From Mactra quadrangularis (Eukaryota > Mollusca > Bivalvia > Venerida > Mactridae), in the NCBI GenBank assembly GCA_025267735.1, contig CM046307.1, positions 33,223,231 to 33,287,230 on the forward strand: DNA of 64,000 bases. Direction: 5' to 3'. Position 1 is the first letter of the stretch. Each line of letters starts with the position of its first letter. A program made the position numbers and the translations under genes. Below are positions 1-10,403 of this stretch, piece after piece. The notes beneath the pieces were generated by a model. That model was given only the letters and a program-made list of their open reading frames with translations. It had not been told where the DNA came from and did not search any database.

Positions 1-324
1 AAGAGTGAATCATGGGTCGCAAGGACCCAAGAATGCTCAGTCAGACAATAAACATTTTAAAAACTTCCTCTATTTGAACTCAAGGACATACAAACTATAC
101 TTTCCACAGAAATATTACATAAATCAAATACATCAAAATTGATCTAATTAACCCTTAACATTTTTACACATGTTTTGACACTTTTGATCCAAACTCCCTT
201 TCAAACGCCTGTTCCAGGATTGAACATACAGCTGTAAAATAGATTCTTTTTGTCAAGTAAAATCATTGAAAGGCTAAGCACTTCTTACATACAGCAGCAT
301 GTTCATTAGAAACAAGAAGTACAA

Positions 325-1050
325 GAAACACAGGGGACCGTGCTGGTCCCGAGTCAAAAGTACTATATATACATGTAAAGTATAATACTAAAAAAATGGT
401 AGGTTTTCAACCAAATTCAATCAGAGGCCATTTCTCCATCATTAATTTTTTATTTCATAGATTTATACACCCGCGCAAAGCTGAGACTTTGCTCTTTCAA
501 ATGACACCAAAATATTTTGCATTCACCGAATAATAAGGTCTTAGGCAGATTTCAAACATCACGATTAAACAGACCTAGTTTTTTTTTACAAAAGTCGCAA
601 GAACTACATACTACAGTACACTATAGACGTTACATCACATGATTAATAATGACTGTACTATAGATGTTATAATGAAGAAAAATATATGTGCTTGTTAATG
701 ACTAGTTCAACTTCTTGAATACTCATACAGTTTGACTGCATGAAAAACATTTGATGATCTATTGCATGCGTAAACAACCTTGTTTATTCAATTTAACGGT
801 ACAACATTTGCCATCATTATGGTATTTTGTTCTTGCGACTTTTGTTCCAACTAAACTAGTTCTAATTGATCGAGTTATTTGAAACTGGCCCATTACTTTA
901 TTACTCAGTGTATGCAAAAGATGTTGGTGTCGATTGAAAGAGCAAAGTCTTAGCTACACACGCAGAACTAAATAAGTGAAATATATATATTTCTGGCTAT
1001 AACTGGCCTCTAAGTATATATAGTGTTTTTGATTAGGGACCGTGGCAGCC
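325..1050. repeat. Large imperfect inverted repeat (fold-back), arms about 250-280 bp
   Basis: The two halves are reverse complements with small gaps. ACAAAAGTCGCAAGAAC at 587-603 pairs with its complement at 829-845. The stretch 481-530 (GCTCTTTCAA..GACACC) pairs with 905-954, and ACTATATATAC near 363 pairs with the sequence near 1013-1023. The symmetry centre is near 716. The innermost 220 bp are not obviously paired. No open frame is present. This looks like a fold-back or long-TIR element sitting downstream (minus strand) of the SRD5A-like exons. The outer ends and target duplication could not be fixed. Confidence 0.75.
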
Positions 1051-1236
1051 GCCTGTGACAAGAAACATGAGATACTTCAAAACAGAATATTTTGAAACAT
1101 AAATATTTTCTTTGTGCGAAGTATAAATCTCATTTATTCTGTAATTATTGTTTACTATAAGCCATACCAAATCAGTATTATGTTCAGCATCAAAGACCTT
1201 TTAAACAAAACCTTACAATATCTAAATAACTTACTG

Positions 1237-1247
1237 AGGGACCTTCT
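1237..1247 (-). CDS. Candidate 11-nt microexon of the SRD5A-like gene
   Basis: On the minus strand the 11 bases are preceded by a long pyrimidine tract ending TTGTTCAG and followed by GTAAGTTATTT, both good splice signals. The exon at 1532-1629 leaves a single G. G plus these 11 bases makes four whole codons reading E-G-P-S, placed where SRD5A proteins have the PGE/PGET linker between the LRxLR motif and the (G)YxIP motif. The phase therefore fits and restores frame 0 for the next exon, which would lie before position 1. Chance occurrence of such a short match cannot be excluded without transcript data. Confidence 0.42.
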
Positions 1248-1531
1248 GAACAAAAAAAAACAAAATGAAAGAGCATATTATATATAAATGTGCTCTTAAA
1301 CCAGGGCTGACCCCAAATTGGATATTACATGACTTATTATAGGGTGGTTGATTACAATGACTACAGTAAACTGTAAGGGTAGACAAGTTTTACTATTTAC
1401 AGAGGTGTTGAGCTTTAGAATGTATGCATTTCAGAGCTTGTTATTTTTTCAAATAAAACCTAAGATGGGAATGCAGAACATAAATTCATTTGGTATGGCC
1501 TAATAGAAAAATAAAAAATTACCATTTTCAC

Positions 1532-1629
1532 CTTTGATTTCTCTAAGACTTCGTAATTTACTGTCAGCCCATCTGTTGATGACATATCCAAATAAATATA
1601 TAATAACACCAATTATAAACCTGGGGTCA
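1532..1629 (-). CDS. Exon of a steroid 5-alpha-reductase family protein (central cofactor region)
   Basis: The minus-strand exon is bordered by acceptor CTCTATATTCAG and donor GTGAAAATGG and is 98 nt long (phase 2 in, phase 1 out). It reads DPRFIIGVIIYLFGYV, then INRWADSKLRSLREIK. The family signature is (T)DxRFxxG, a membrane helix, then INxHSDxxLRxLR, which contributes to NADPH binding. Here N, D, L, R, L and R are kept, while H-S is W-A. The family reduces the 4,5 double bond of 3-oxo steroids in the ER membrane. The next exon in transcript order is the microexon candidate. The C-terminal part (GGLF, NxxGEIxEW, FEDYPxxR) is not in the window. Confidence 0.85.
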
Positions 1630-1773
1630 CTGAATATAGAGACATACATCAACATGTATAAGTAATAGTACTAAAACTCAGAAATTCAAGAAAAACAGAG
1701 ATACATTAATAAGTTATTGATTTTTTCTGTTGTCTTTTTTTAAATTGGGTTTTAACATCATATTCAACACATA

Positions 1774-2500
1774 CAGTTGAATTACGATAATTCGAAATAG
1801 CTTCAGAGCGTCAAAAAATGTCGAGTTTTCGCGATTTCCAGTTATCCTTAAACTGTGATTTTCGGTATTGTCCGTAATATAATTGCATCGTGATAATTAC
1901 TTTAACATATTCTCGCAGAGTTGTCTTTCGTGAGTTGATGCTTACTATACGACGATCATTTTTTGTTGATGTACATGTGTGTATAGTTTTGATAAGTTAA
2001 AAAAATGATTTAGTTTTGTGTTTGTTTTTTATCTCTCCCTCCTTCTTTCTCACCCGGCTTTCCTCTCAGATGACCTGAGCCCTTCACTGAATTACTAAGG
2101 ATAATTTACCGGCAGTTTACGATAAAGTAATAAACAGTAGATAACTTTTAGCAATGAGTTTTTAATAAGATTTAACTAATATGCAGTGTAAGATATGCAT
2201 AAAGCAATATTGGACACTGGCACTAGTATATAAGGACGAAGGGTCGTATGTTTATGTCACTCAAGCAAACAAATGTGACATATCACACTTGGTATACAAT
2301 AAATGTTCGCATCTTTGTTTTCACAAGACAAGGTAATACTGTAAACCATAATTTTCTCTAAAGATCATGGGCGTGAAACGCATCGTCATGACATGTTATC
2401 AATATCTAACAATAGCGATAAAGTTTGATGGTCAGAGGTGTGAAAAACTCGCGACGAGAGATCCGTGTCGAGTTATTGCGTAACGACCTAATTTCTGCAT
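1774..2500. mobile_element. Possible remnant of a pogo/Tigger-like element
   Basis: CAGTTGAATTACGATAATTC at 1774-1793, followed by CGAAATAGC and TCGAGTTTTCGCGATT, resembles the TCGA-rich ends of pogo/Tigger-type transposons. A TCGAGTTATTGCGTAACG stretch at about 2468-2485 could be the eroded other end, but a clean inverted match was not found. No transposase frame is seen. The assignment rests on terminal motif style only. Confidence 0.25.
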
Positions 2501-2511
2501 ACTGTCAATTT

Positions 2512-2690
2512 TAGCCTGCCTGACTAGCTTAGTTGGTAGCACATAAGTTAACTGGTCTTGGGTTTGATTCCTGAGTGGGGCATACTTTCGAGGAGTTTGG
2601 TCATGAATTAATTTCTACAGCTATTTATCTCCTATCAAAGATTCTAAATCATAAAGAGAACTTGTCAGTCATAGAAGTATGTGCCTATAG
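2512..2690 (+). mobile_element. tRNA-derived SINE, full-length copy
   Basis: A tRNA-like head carries an A box (TAGCTTAGTTGGTAGC, 2525-2540) and a B box (GGGTTTGATTCC, 2560-2571). The body that follows contains CATACTTTCGAGGAGTTTGG, TCATGAATTAATTTCTAC, GATTCTAAATCATAAAGAG and TTGTCAGTCATAGAAGTATG. The same body occurs at 33.1, 36.2 and 39.9 kb and inverted at 34.0, 37.3 and 41.1 kb. It is transcribed by polymerase III in principle. The head is too degenerate to be a working tRNA gene. Confidence 0.7.
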
Positions 2691-2699
2691 CAAACTGGT

Positions 2700-3090
2700 T
2701 TGCAGCTTAAATGTTATATGCATAGATTAAAAAAAAAAACTTTTCCAGATAATGAAGTCAGAATAAAAAGATTCTTAGAGACAGCTAACCTCACTTCAGA
2801 CAGTAACACATTTTATGACATACAAAGCTATGTGACACTGCAAATGCAATCAATTTTGACTTAAGAGGCATGATCAAAGCAATCTTTCCAGAAGACCTTA
2901 AGGCAACACTAAATGCCTAATGAAATTTCTAGGTCTCGCTGTTACAGTCAAAAAGATTTTGAAGATTTCTATAACTTACACAATGATACCAGTGGATATT
3001 CACATCAGAGATCAAGCTAACCAGATTACCTATAAGGCCTGGGCATCAGGCTACTAGTATCTAACATTCTCTCTGGGAAGCCTTTGTTCT
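2700..3090. other. Intronic or intergenic stretch without recognisable gene
   Basis: A+T-rich sequence with a 10-base A run near 2730. No splice-bounded open frame or repeat family was recognised on either strand. Confidence 0.5.
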
Positions 3091-3099
3091 GCTAATGAG

Positions 3100-3305
3100 C
3101 AGCCAATAATTATTAGCACAACTGAATTATACCATCCTCTTAGGCACCAATTTACACCAGTGTGGAGTAAAGCAATCACAGGTAAATTTATAGCTGAAGG
3201 AAAACAGCAGTGGCCTTAGTGGGTATCAAACCCAGGACTTTTTGAACCTCTAACCAGGTGTCCTACCCAGTGCCATGTACCAGTGCAAATGGGTAAGGGT
3301 CATCA
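3100..3305 (-). mobile_element. tRNA-derived SINE of a second family, minus strand
   Basis: Read on the minus strand, 3305 to 3220 resembles a tRNA: a GGCACTGGGTAGGACACCTG-type 5' part and the B-box match GGGTTTGATACC (about 3217-3228), followed by CACTAAGGCCACTGCTGTT. The body continues to about 3100 (TGGTGCCTAAGAGGATGG). It differs from the 2512 family in its body. One copy was seen in the window. Confidence 0.5.
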
Positions 3306-3814
3306 TTCATACCCTCTGATCTGTGCCTTAGAATTAGTTTCCCTGAGGTGGTAATTGTGTCTTCAACCTTAGCCTGCTTTGATCATTTGTTTTCCCTTGT
3401 AAATACTTCACAGTGGTAAGACTATCATATTCATCATATAAATTGAGAGCTATTTACACTACTTACTATAAATAAGAGGTAGAATATCTGGCATTTCCAA
3501 CAAAATCTGCATTGATAAAATGAAATAAGCAATTAGGAAAAAATCCACCAAGAGTTATTCTGAAATAAACAATTAAGATAAAACTAATACAGTTTTAGAT
3601 CTATACATAGCCTGACAATGAGCTTGAACTATCTTCATATTATTTTCCAATAAAAAATACATGACAATACATAAGGTTTAAATAAGTGTGTACTAATTTG
3701 TTTAGCTCAATAGCAAAAAAGTTCTTACAACTTAGATTAATTTCCGTGCTTCCTGGTCCCTCAGTACAGAGCTAGTAGAATCAAGTTTCTTTCATAAGTA
3801 AATAATGGGTTAAG

Positions 3815-3900
3815 ATTTTGTGGTATTTGAACCAGCATGGAGCTGGTTATCCAATGATTACCATTTCTATGTTGTAACCACCCGGCACTAAGCCACGTCA
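3815..3900 (-). mobile_element. tRNA-like SINE head fragment
   Basis: On the minus strand TGGCTTAGTGCCGGG (3880-3894) resembles an A box, and GGTTCAAATACC (3820-3831) matches the B-box consensus at a plausible distance. No further body could be aligned to the other SINEs. Confidence 0.4.
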
Positions 3901-5195
3901 TGTGGTATTTTTTAGATATTTCTATAAAAAGTCTCACAAATTGAATGTATGGATAGAGCACTGTACTAAATTTTAGGTTACTAGTGCTGTTGTGAAGGAC
4001 CTGTATTTTGCCAGTGGATTTTTTTGTAATTTGCTCTAACATATTTTAACTATTAACAAATTTTACCAAGCATTCATTGTAACTGTCAGTAAGGAATTAT
4101 GCAACAATTTTTTATAGATCTTATCTGATGTCAGGATCTCAAAGTTCTAGCACTCAGCATTGTGTCTTTTTGGCTCTTTGATTCACATATTTTTCAGTAT
4201 ATATTACTTAATATTGTCTGGATTTTTGCTTTGACCAGCTAAGTATTACATAATGAATACACTAAAAGTTATTTCAACCAATGTCTAAGTCAATTGGAGC
4301 TCACCAGGGTATCTTTGTTCCACCCAAAGGTTATGTAATACCAATAGGCACCTAGAGGGGTAAATATATTGTAGATTTATGATACTATAGTGACTTTTAT
4401 TAGAGCTTATAAGCAATTTAATGATTTTATTCATCAAAAATCACTTTTTTATTATTTCTTATGGAAGAATAGCCATCAATAGGTTAATTTCATTCAGAAA
4501 ACTGTACAGATCAATAATATGTAGTTTGTTTTGCTTGAATGTTGATTTTTAAGATTTTATAGCAAATATTCATCAAAGTCATCATTTCATCATTTCTTAA
4601 GATAAAATATTCATCCATAGGTTCATTTTAATCAGAATGGTGCATAGATAATGAAAATGTTAATAATATTTTGATATTGTTATATTTATGAAAAATTAAC
4701 AATTTTCAATGGCTTATAGATTATCAATATTAGATTAACTAAGATAAGAAAATATCATTTTCTTTATCTTAAGAGTAATATTGTCAAAATTAGTATCTTT
4801 TTGTAGATAATGATATGCTGATTTCACTGATTATCTTGAATTTTAGATATCATTTATAGTTTTTATAGTTTTTAAATTATCAATCAAAAATGATTTTGTA
4901 CTTTTACTTAAGGAATTTGGAGATTACATAATACAAAACCTTTTAAGCTTGAATGACTCATATGTCCAGTCATTAGGTGGGACTTATCAGCATCTAACTT
5001 TTGTCAATCAACTTTTCTTAATTGATGACAGCCAATAAAAATGTAATTAGAATTGGAACTGACCAAACAGGTGACAACTGTCTTTGTCTTATAAACTGGT
5101 GCACAGCCTTATTGCAAAAGTAATATGAAATTAATTTAATATAGTTTAGTTATTTATATTTTAGTTAAGTTCAATTTTCATTAAATTATTGAGTT
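3901..5195. other. Gene-free A+T-rich stretch
   Basis: Very A+T-rich sequence with many short TTATCAAT/ATTGATAA-like words, for example around 4440-4880. No coding exon, RNA gene or defined element was recognised. A short 93-codon frame at 3761-4042 on the minus strand runs through the SINE head and is not credible as a gene. Confidence 0.5.
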
Positions 5196-5200
5196 CTGTT

Positions 5201-6137
5201 TTGGAGATGGAGAGGCAAGCCTGTAAATATTAATTTACTTAGAACTTTGTTTGTTTAAATGTTGATTTTTATATTGATAGCTCTACTTTTGAATTTCTTG
5301 TCCGATGTGGTAGTAATTTTCCGAATCATTCTTGGATTCTGCATTTATCTGTATTTTAGTTACTCAGAAAATAACCGTTTTTACGACTGCAGAGTTATAT
5401 GCAGATTATGACTTAGTTTTAACATAAGCCTAAAGATATTTTTGACATTGTTTACTTTAGTAAATACTTGGACATAATTTGGGTATTAATGTAAATACTT
5501 GTATATATTTTTGCCTTTCTTATTTCACTTCTTTTTTTGTCTTATTTTTGTCTTTTCTATCTCACTTATTTTACGTTATGTTAAGTTCATTTTTGCCTTA
5601 TTTTTATCTTACATGCTTTTAACTTTTTCGCCTTCAAGTTCATTTTTGTATTTTCTATCTTACTTATTTTTATCTTACTTGGTTTTTAAAGTTTTCGCCT
5701 ACAAGTTTGTTTTCGCCTCATAATCTTACTAATATTATCTTAGTTTTCATTTTTGGTTTCGTCATTCAAAAATAAATATAACAACTAACCAGGTGTTTTC
5801 ATTATTTAGATCTTAACTCAGAGTTCCTGAACTTGCCTTAGATCCCTGAATTTCTGAACGCTTGCGGTGTGCACTTTCCTCAAGGAGCGCCTACGCATCG
5901 AACGTTGCTGAAGTTAGGCATTTGCAGAAGGCTGTTCATATTCACGTTTTATCTGAGTATTTGTCTCAATACTCAGCGGGCTGTGACTATCCCGTACAAG
6001 TTAGCCACTGGTGTCATCCAGACAAACTGCTAGTTAAAAAGAAGCTAGCCCCCTAGTTGAACTTAAAATTACCCGACATATCGAACAAACAGGAACCAGA
6101 TCCAGAGAGAGGGCAAGCGGGGTCGGGTCCGCAACAC
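5201..6137 (+). mobile_element. Possible solo LTR of a retroelement (weak)
   Basis: The stretch ends in GGGTCCGCAACA, and CTGTT occurs just outside both ends (5196-5200 and 6138-6142). Internally there is a pyrimidine-rich track (5490-5740), an AATAAATA signal near 5771 and a downstream G+C-richer section (5820-6137), an order like U3-R-U5. The left end begins TTGG rather than TG, so the boundary is doubtful. A 64-codon frame at 5862-6056 in the G+C-richer part resembles no family known to me. Confidence 0.25.
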
Positions 6138-6142
6138 TGTTA

Positions 6143-7480
6143 ATATCTTTTAGAGTTTAAGTCCAGCCTAATTGATTTTTCCCATCTTTGTCAATTTGAT
6201 TTTAGTTTTTTAGTAGTTGTTAGTGTTAAAATCTTAAAATGTCTCATTTCATCAACTTTCTAGTAACAGCAAAAAATTATTATGTTTCATTCTTATCAAA
6301 ATTGGTCTAATTAACACGGTCATCTTAGAATAAGGGTGGTCATTAGGTGAGAATCCAATGTACTCAAGAGAGTCTGATGCAAATACATGTAATAATACAC
6401 TGGGGTTCATAAGTTTCTTTACACATTTGATGTTTTTATATTTTCTTTGAAAACTTGACATTTTTAGAGAATTTAATTAGTATGCAATAAAAGTCATTTT
6501 CATTAAAAACTAATTTTGACAATTTTGTACTATGAAAGATCATAATTGAAGACTTGTGTTAAAATGTATAATAGTCATGAAAATATCAACACGTTAAGTA
6601 TATCTGTGTAGAAATCAAAAAATAATTTTTACATGCGTAAGAAACTTTTGGACCCCAATGTATGTGTAAAACAATAAAACTAAAACCAACCCTAGGGCTA
6701 CTTGTTTACTTCTATATCTCATTAACAATGGATGTAATATACCTCTGAAAATATAAATATAATAACAGTCATAACTCATTTAATAAATACTGAAATAGAC
6801 TTAGTAGTGGCCAGTTTCCTAAGAATATAGCTAGTTAGCGTTTCACCCCATGTGATTTCAAAGATAATATAACATACTTATAATCTTTGGTTTAAGCAGG
6901 GTACATGTACCAGAGGACAAATTGCTTGGTAGTGCTATCCTTGGGAAGCTGGTCATTGAGTACATGATCATAATAAACAAGTTACACAGATAAAATTTCT
7001 ACGTGCTTTATCCTAACAATTTACAGTAACAAACTTTATCCGACTTACTCTATTTCTCAACCACATCAATTTTTGTATAATGATATAGTAATCACAACTT
7101 CAGTTTTTGGAACGATGCTAATTTAATATCGTTCCAATGGTAAAAGAAAGTATAAGATTACTCTTTTCACCCTTCAACAATTTTCAACATAGACAAAGAG
7201 GTGTAGTTCAAGCATGAAACTCATTAACATCTCATTTAAATGTAATACAACGCTGGCTTGTGTTGTCGTTCTTGAAACTTTTCAGGAAAAGAGAGGTTAC
7301 TCTCAGGACATATAAATTTTGCAATGAAGACGGGACAACTCAACCCGTAGACAACTCAACCCGTGACAACTGCAATGATTACTTGTTGGAGTAAAATGGG
7401 CCTACAATGTTTTTGACAATGCCTGTTATATGCATAACATAATTACATCATTCGATAGTAATAAAAAATGATTAAACTAG
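6143..7480. other. Gene-free stretch
   Basis: A+T-rich sequence. The only structure noted is a short inverted repeat GGAACGAT..ATCGTTCC at about 7110-7136 and a duplicated ACAACTCAACCCGT at 7335-7363. A 69-codon minus-strand frame at 6252-6461 lacks splice borders or family features. Confidence 0.5.
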
Positions 7481-8584
7481 AACTGCCACCAGTGGCGAAA
7501 ATACCCCCGCAACAGCAACATTTCAAGATAAAAGCAAGTCAACATTGTGGAAGTCCAAAAGGGTAAATGTTGTAAGAAGTATAAAAACCATAAAAAGAAT
7601 AGGATGCAAATATCAAATTGGAAATAAACAGCAAATTACAGTGTAATTCACTATAGATTTATGAAAAAGCAAAATGAACAGAGTTGTCATATTTCAAATG
7701 ATTTTTTACATGAAAATGAACACCATTTGGTCATTATGAATGTAAAGTGGAACAACAGACAAAGAGTGATCACATTTAAACTCATCATGAGTATGTTGTA
7801 ACCAGATGAGCAAAATGTAGAATGTGTTTGTAATTTTTTGATAAATAAGTAAAAAATAAGGCAATTGTAAAAATGGTAGTCAGCAATGTACACAATATAA
7901 ATCAAACAATTAGTATTTACAATATCTTGTATCAAGAATTTCACAAATACCCCATAAGAAAGCTTAAATTACCGATCATTATTTTCACAGCAGTAAAGTT
8001 AAAATAATATCTAAAATCTCATGTAGCTATAACGAAATAAGATGTTTTCTTCACAACATAACAGAAAAAATCAAGATGGCTATTAGTTGGTCCATTGAAA
8101 TACATAAAAAAATAAATACATATAAAAATTTCATCAACAAGAATTTGTCAGCACAATTTTATCAAAATAAGGTGAGAAAAAAAAGATGTTTGCTGTACAA
8201 GATATTAGAAAATTCAACATGGCTGCCAGTCAGCCATTTTGAATTCCACTTAAGAAAATGCCAAGCACATCAACTTAAACAATTGCTAACTTTCTCAAAG
8301 TCTGTACAAAAATTATCAAATCATTTGCTTTTTAAAAAGAAAAACTCAGAATGGCTGCCAATCAGCCATTATGAATTTGATAAAATATCAATACATCAAA
8401 AAAAAAGTTCAACAATAAGTATTTGATAAAAATAGCAGTACATAATAGACTTCAGCAAGTCAAAATGGCAAACAATGTGGAATAATGCTATATTTAATAA
8501 GTTACATGACATAAAGCCATAAACCCTTGATTCATCTTCGTCAATAATATTTGCTAATCAATGAGATAAATAGTTACTACGAGA

Positions 8585-8800
8585 TGTAGAATTGGTCATA
8601 CTATATTAACACATTCATACCTTCTCAAAAGAAAGAAAGCACCTAAATGTATACCATGTGACGAGCATTTCAATGTCAAATACATCCTCCTTGACTGCCA
8701 GGATCTTAAATACATCCGTGACAAACATTTTAAAGTTAACTCACTTAAAGAACTTCTTGAGTCTGTACCATCATATTTTCTAATCGCCGAGATCAAATAG
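8585..8800 (+). pseudogene. Non-LTR retrotransposon ORF2 C-terminus, upstream duplicate
   Basis: An open frame of 71 codons begins CRIGHTILTHSYLLKRK and continues KCIPCDEHF..KYILLDC, ending at TAG 8798-8800. The RxGHTxLTHSYLL and C-x2-C...H-x-L-x-DC pattern is the cysteine-containing tail found at the C-terminus of jockey/I-type retrotransposon polyproteins. Relative to the adjacent copy at 8800-9051, R in HTRLTH is I and the last ten residues differ. No start codon or 5' region is present, so it is a fragment. Confidence 0.7.
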
Positions 8801-9158
8801 TGATTTCGCAATGTAGAATTGGTCATACCAGATTAACACATTCATACCTTCTCAAAAGAGAGGAAGCACCTAAATGTATACCCTGTGGCGAGCATTTCTA
8901 TGTCAAACACGTTCTCCTTGACTGTCAAGATCTTAAAGACATCCGTGACAAACATTTTAAAGTTAACTCACTTAAAGAACTTTTTGGGTCTGTACCATCA
9001 TATGCGATACTTAACTTTTTGAAGGAAATAAATGTATATAATAAGATATAGAGCTTTACATCATTAATATCGTTTTAATAAATAGTATCATTGATTGCTT
9101 TCGGCGGGATATGACCTTTTTGTGTTGGTGCGCCGTAAAACCAAAACAAAACCAAACC
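8800..9158 (+). pseudogene. Non-LTR retrotransposon ORF2 C-terminus plus 3' tail, downstream duplicate
   Basis: The coding part (to TAG/TAA at about 9051) reads ISQCRIGHTRLTHSYLLKR, then CIPCGEHFYVKHVLLDC and FLKEINVYNKI. This is the zinc-knuckle-like end of a jockey/I-type ORF2. The 3' untranslated tail follows (GATATGACCTTTTTGTGTTG, GCGCCGTAAAACC) and ends in an A/C-rich run. The same tail occurs on the minus strand at 46987-47075. The reverse transcriptase domain is absent, as expected of a 5'-truncated insertion. Together with 8585-8800 it forms a head-to-tail duplication of about 215 bp. Confidence 0.75.
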
Positions 9159-9316
9159 ATACTTGAAGGAAATAAATGTTTATCATAAAATATAGGACGT
9201 AAAATCTTCATTATCTATTGAAGTAATAGTATCATCAATTGTTTTCGGCGTAATATGACCTTTTTGGATTAATAAGCCGTAAAATCCAATTAATCAATCA
9301 ATTAATCAATCAGACT
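9159..9316 (+). mobile_element. Second copy of the same retrotransposon 3' tail
   Basis: CTTGAAGGAAATAAATG and AATATGACCTTTTTGGATTA, then GCCGTAAAATCC, repeat the tail at 9016-9140 in diverged form. It ends in a different microsatellite, (CAATTAAT)n-like at 9286-9312. The two successive tails show that this site received more than one related insertion or was duplicated. Confidence 0.6.
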
Positions 9317-10310
9317 TCAGCAAGAAGAAATTGGTAATGAAATAAGCTTACTATACAGTTATTTAAACAAAGTCAAAATGGCAGCCAGTCTGCCATAATG
9401 AATTTGTATCCAGAGTAAATCCATGTACGAGTCAACTACATCAATAAAGACTTTGGAGCGAAATTTGGCTAAAATTGAGTAAAAAAAAAACATACATGTA
9501 CTATACAGTAATTTAAATAAAAATTCAAGATGGCTGCCAGTCAGCCATATTGAATATAAATTGATGAAGAATAGTCATACTGATCAACTGTATTAGTGAG
9601 ACCTTGTACGCAATTTCTTTTCAAAATATGTATGGAAATAAGTCAATATAAGACTGTATTAATTTTGAAAAAAGGATGACAGTCAGTCCGCCATTTTGAA
9701 TTGGAATTGAGTTAAAGTGTATGTACACATCAACTGTGAACGCCTGTGCAAAATTCTGTCTAAATTAGTTAAGAAAAAAATCTGTTGAGAAATAAGCATA
9801 CAGTAATTAAACTAAATTAAAAAGAATTCAAGATGGCCGCAAGTCGCATGCAGTTATTTAATAAAATTAAAAAAATCAAGATGGCCGCAAGTCGGCCATT
9901 TTGAATTGGAATTGATATAACATGCATATAAACATCAACTGTAAACGCCTGTGCAAATTCTATAAAATAAGATAAGAAAAAAATCTATTGAGAAAAAAGC
10001 ATACTAAACAGTTATCAAATTAGATTTTAAATATATAACACCATTAAATATTTTAAACAAGTGAGATATGTTTCCATAGTTACATGAGTTTTGTATACAC
10101 CATTAAATCATGGTATATAACAGCTTCTATTCAAATACATTAAGAAATAAACATACTACAAATGTATTAATTTTTTGGGACAGACCACATTCCAACCAAC
10201 CAACCAACAAACCAATCAACCAACCAACCAACCACCAGGGTGATTCCAGTATACCCCCGAAAACTTTGTTTGCGGGGGTATAATGATCGTATTATATTAA
10301 GCAGTGGCTT

Positions 10311-10348
10311 GAGTTACGGTACCGTAACTCTAGACCATGGTTCTAGAG
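10311..10348. repeat. Two abutting palindromes
   Basis: GAGTTACGGTACCGTAACTC (10311-10330) is a perfect 20-bp palindrome. It overlaps a near-perfect 21-bp one (10328-10348, CTCTAGACCATGGTTCTAGAG minus one mismatch). The core word CTAGAGTTACGGA recurs at 10344-10356 and 10391-10403. The cluster lies just outside the array-bearing element. Confidence 0.8.
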
Positions 10349-10403
10349 TTACGGAACTTCTGTAACTGTAGACAACCCTAACAGGGTAGGCTAGAGTTAC
10401 GGA

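Larger units (their letters stand above)
7493..10282 (+). mobile_element. Array-bearing non-autonomous element (about 2.8 kb), pearl/Helentron-like
   Basis: It begins near AAATACCCCCGC (7499) and ends in the hairpin TATACCCCCG-N-GCGGGGGTATA (about 10250-10282). The same terminal hairpin closes the smaller element at 53.3-53.5 kb. Between the ends runs a diverged tandem array with a period of about 130-155 bp. Each monomer carries an imperfect palindrome of the form AAGATGGC-GCCAGTC-GGCCATTTTGAAT, seen near 8072, 8215, 8345, 8458, 9373, 9524, 9670, 9828 and 9880. A (CCAA)n run sits at 10191-10235. A non-LTR retrotransposon end (8585-9315) interrupts the array. There is no transposase, so it would need proteins in trans. 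The assignment to pearl-type elements of bivalves is by architecture only. Confidence 0.6.

Noticed and set aside
2512..2585. Functional tRNA gene
   Set aside because: A and B boxes are present, but the cloverleaf cannot be completed, and the head is attached to a repeated SINE body.
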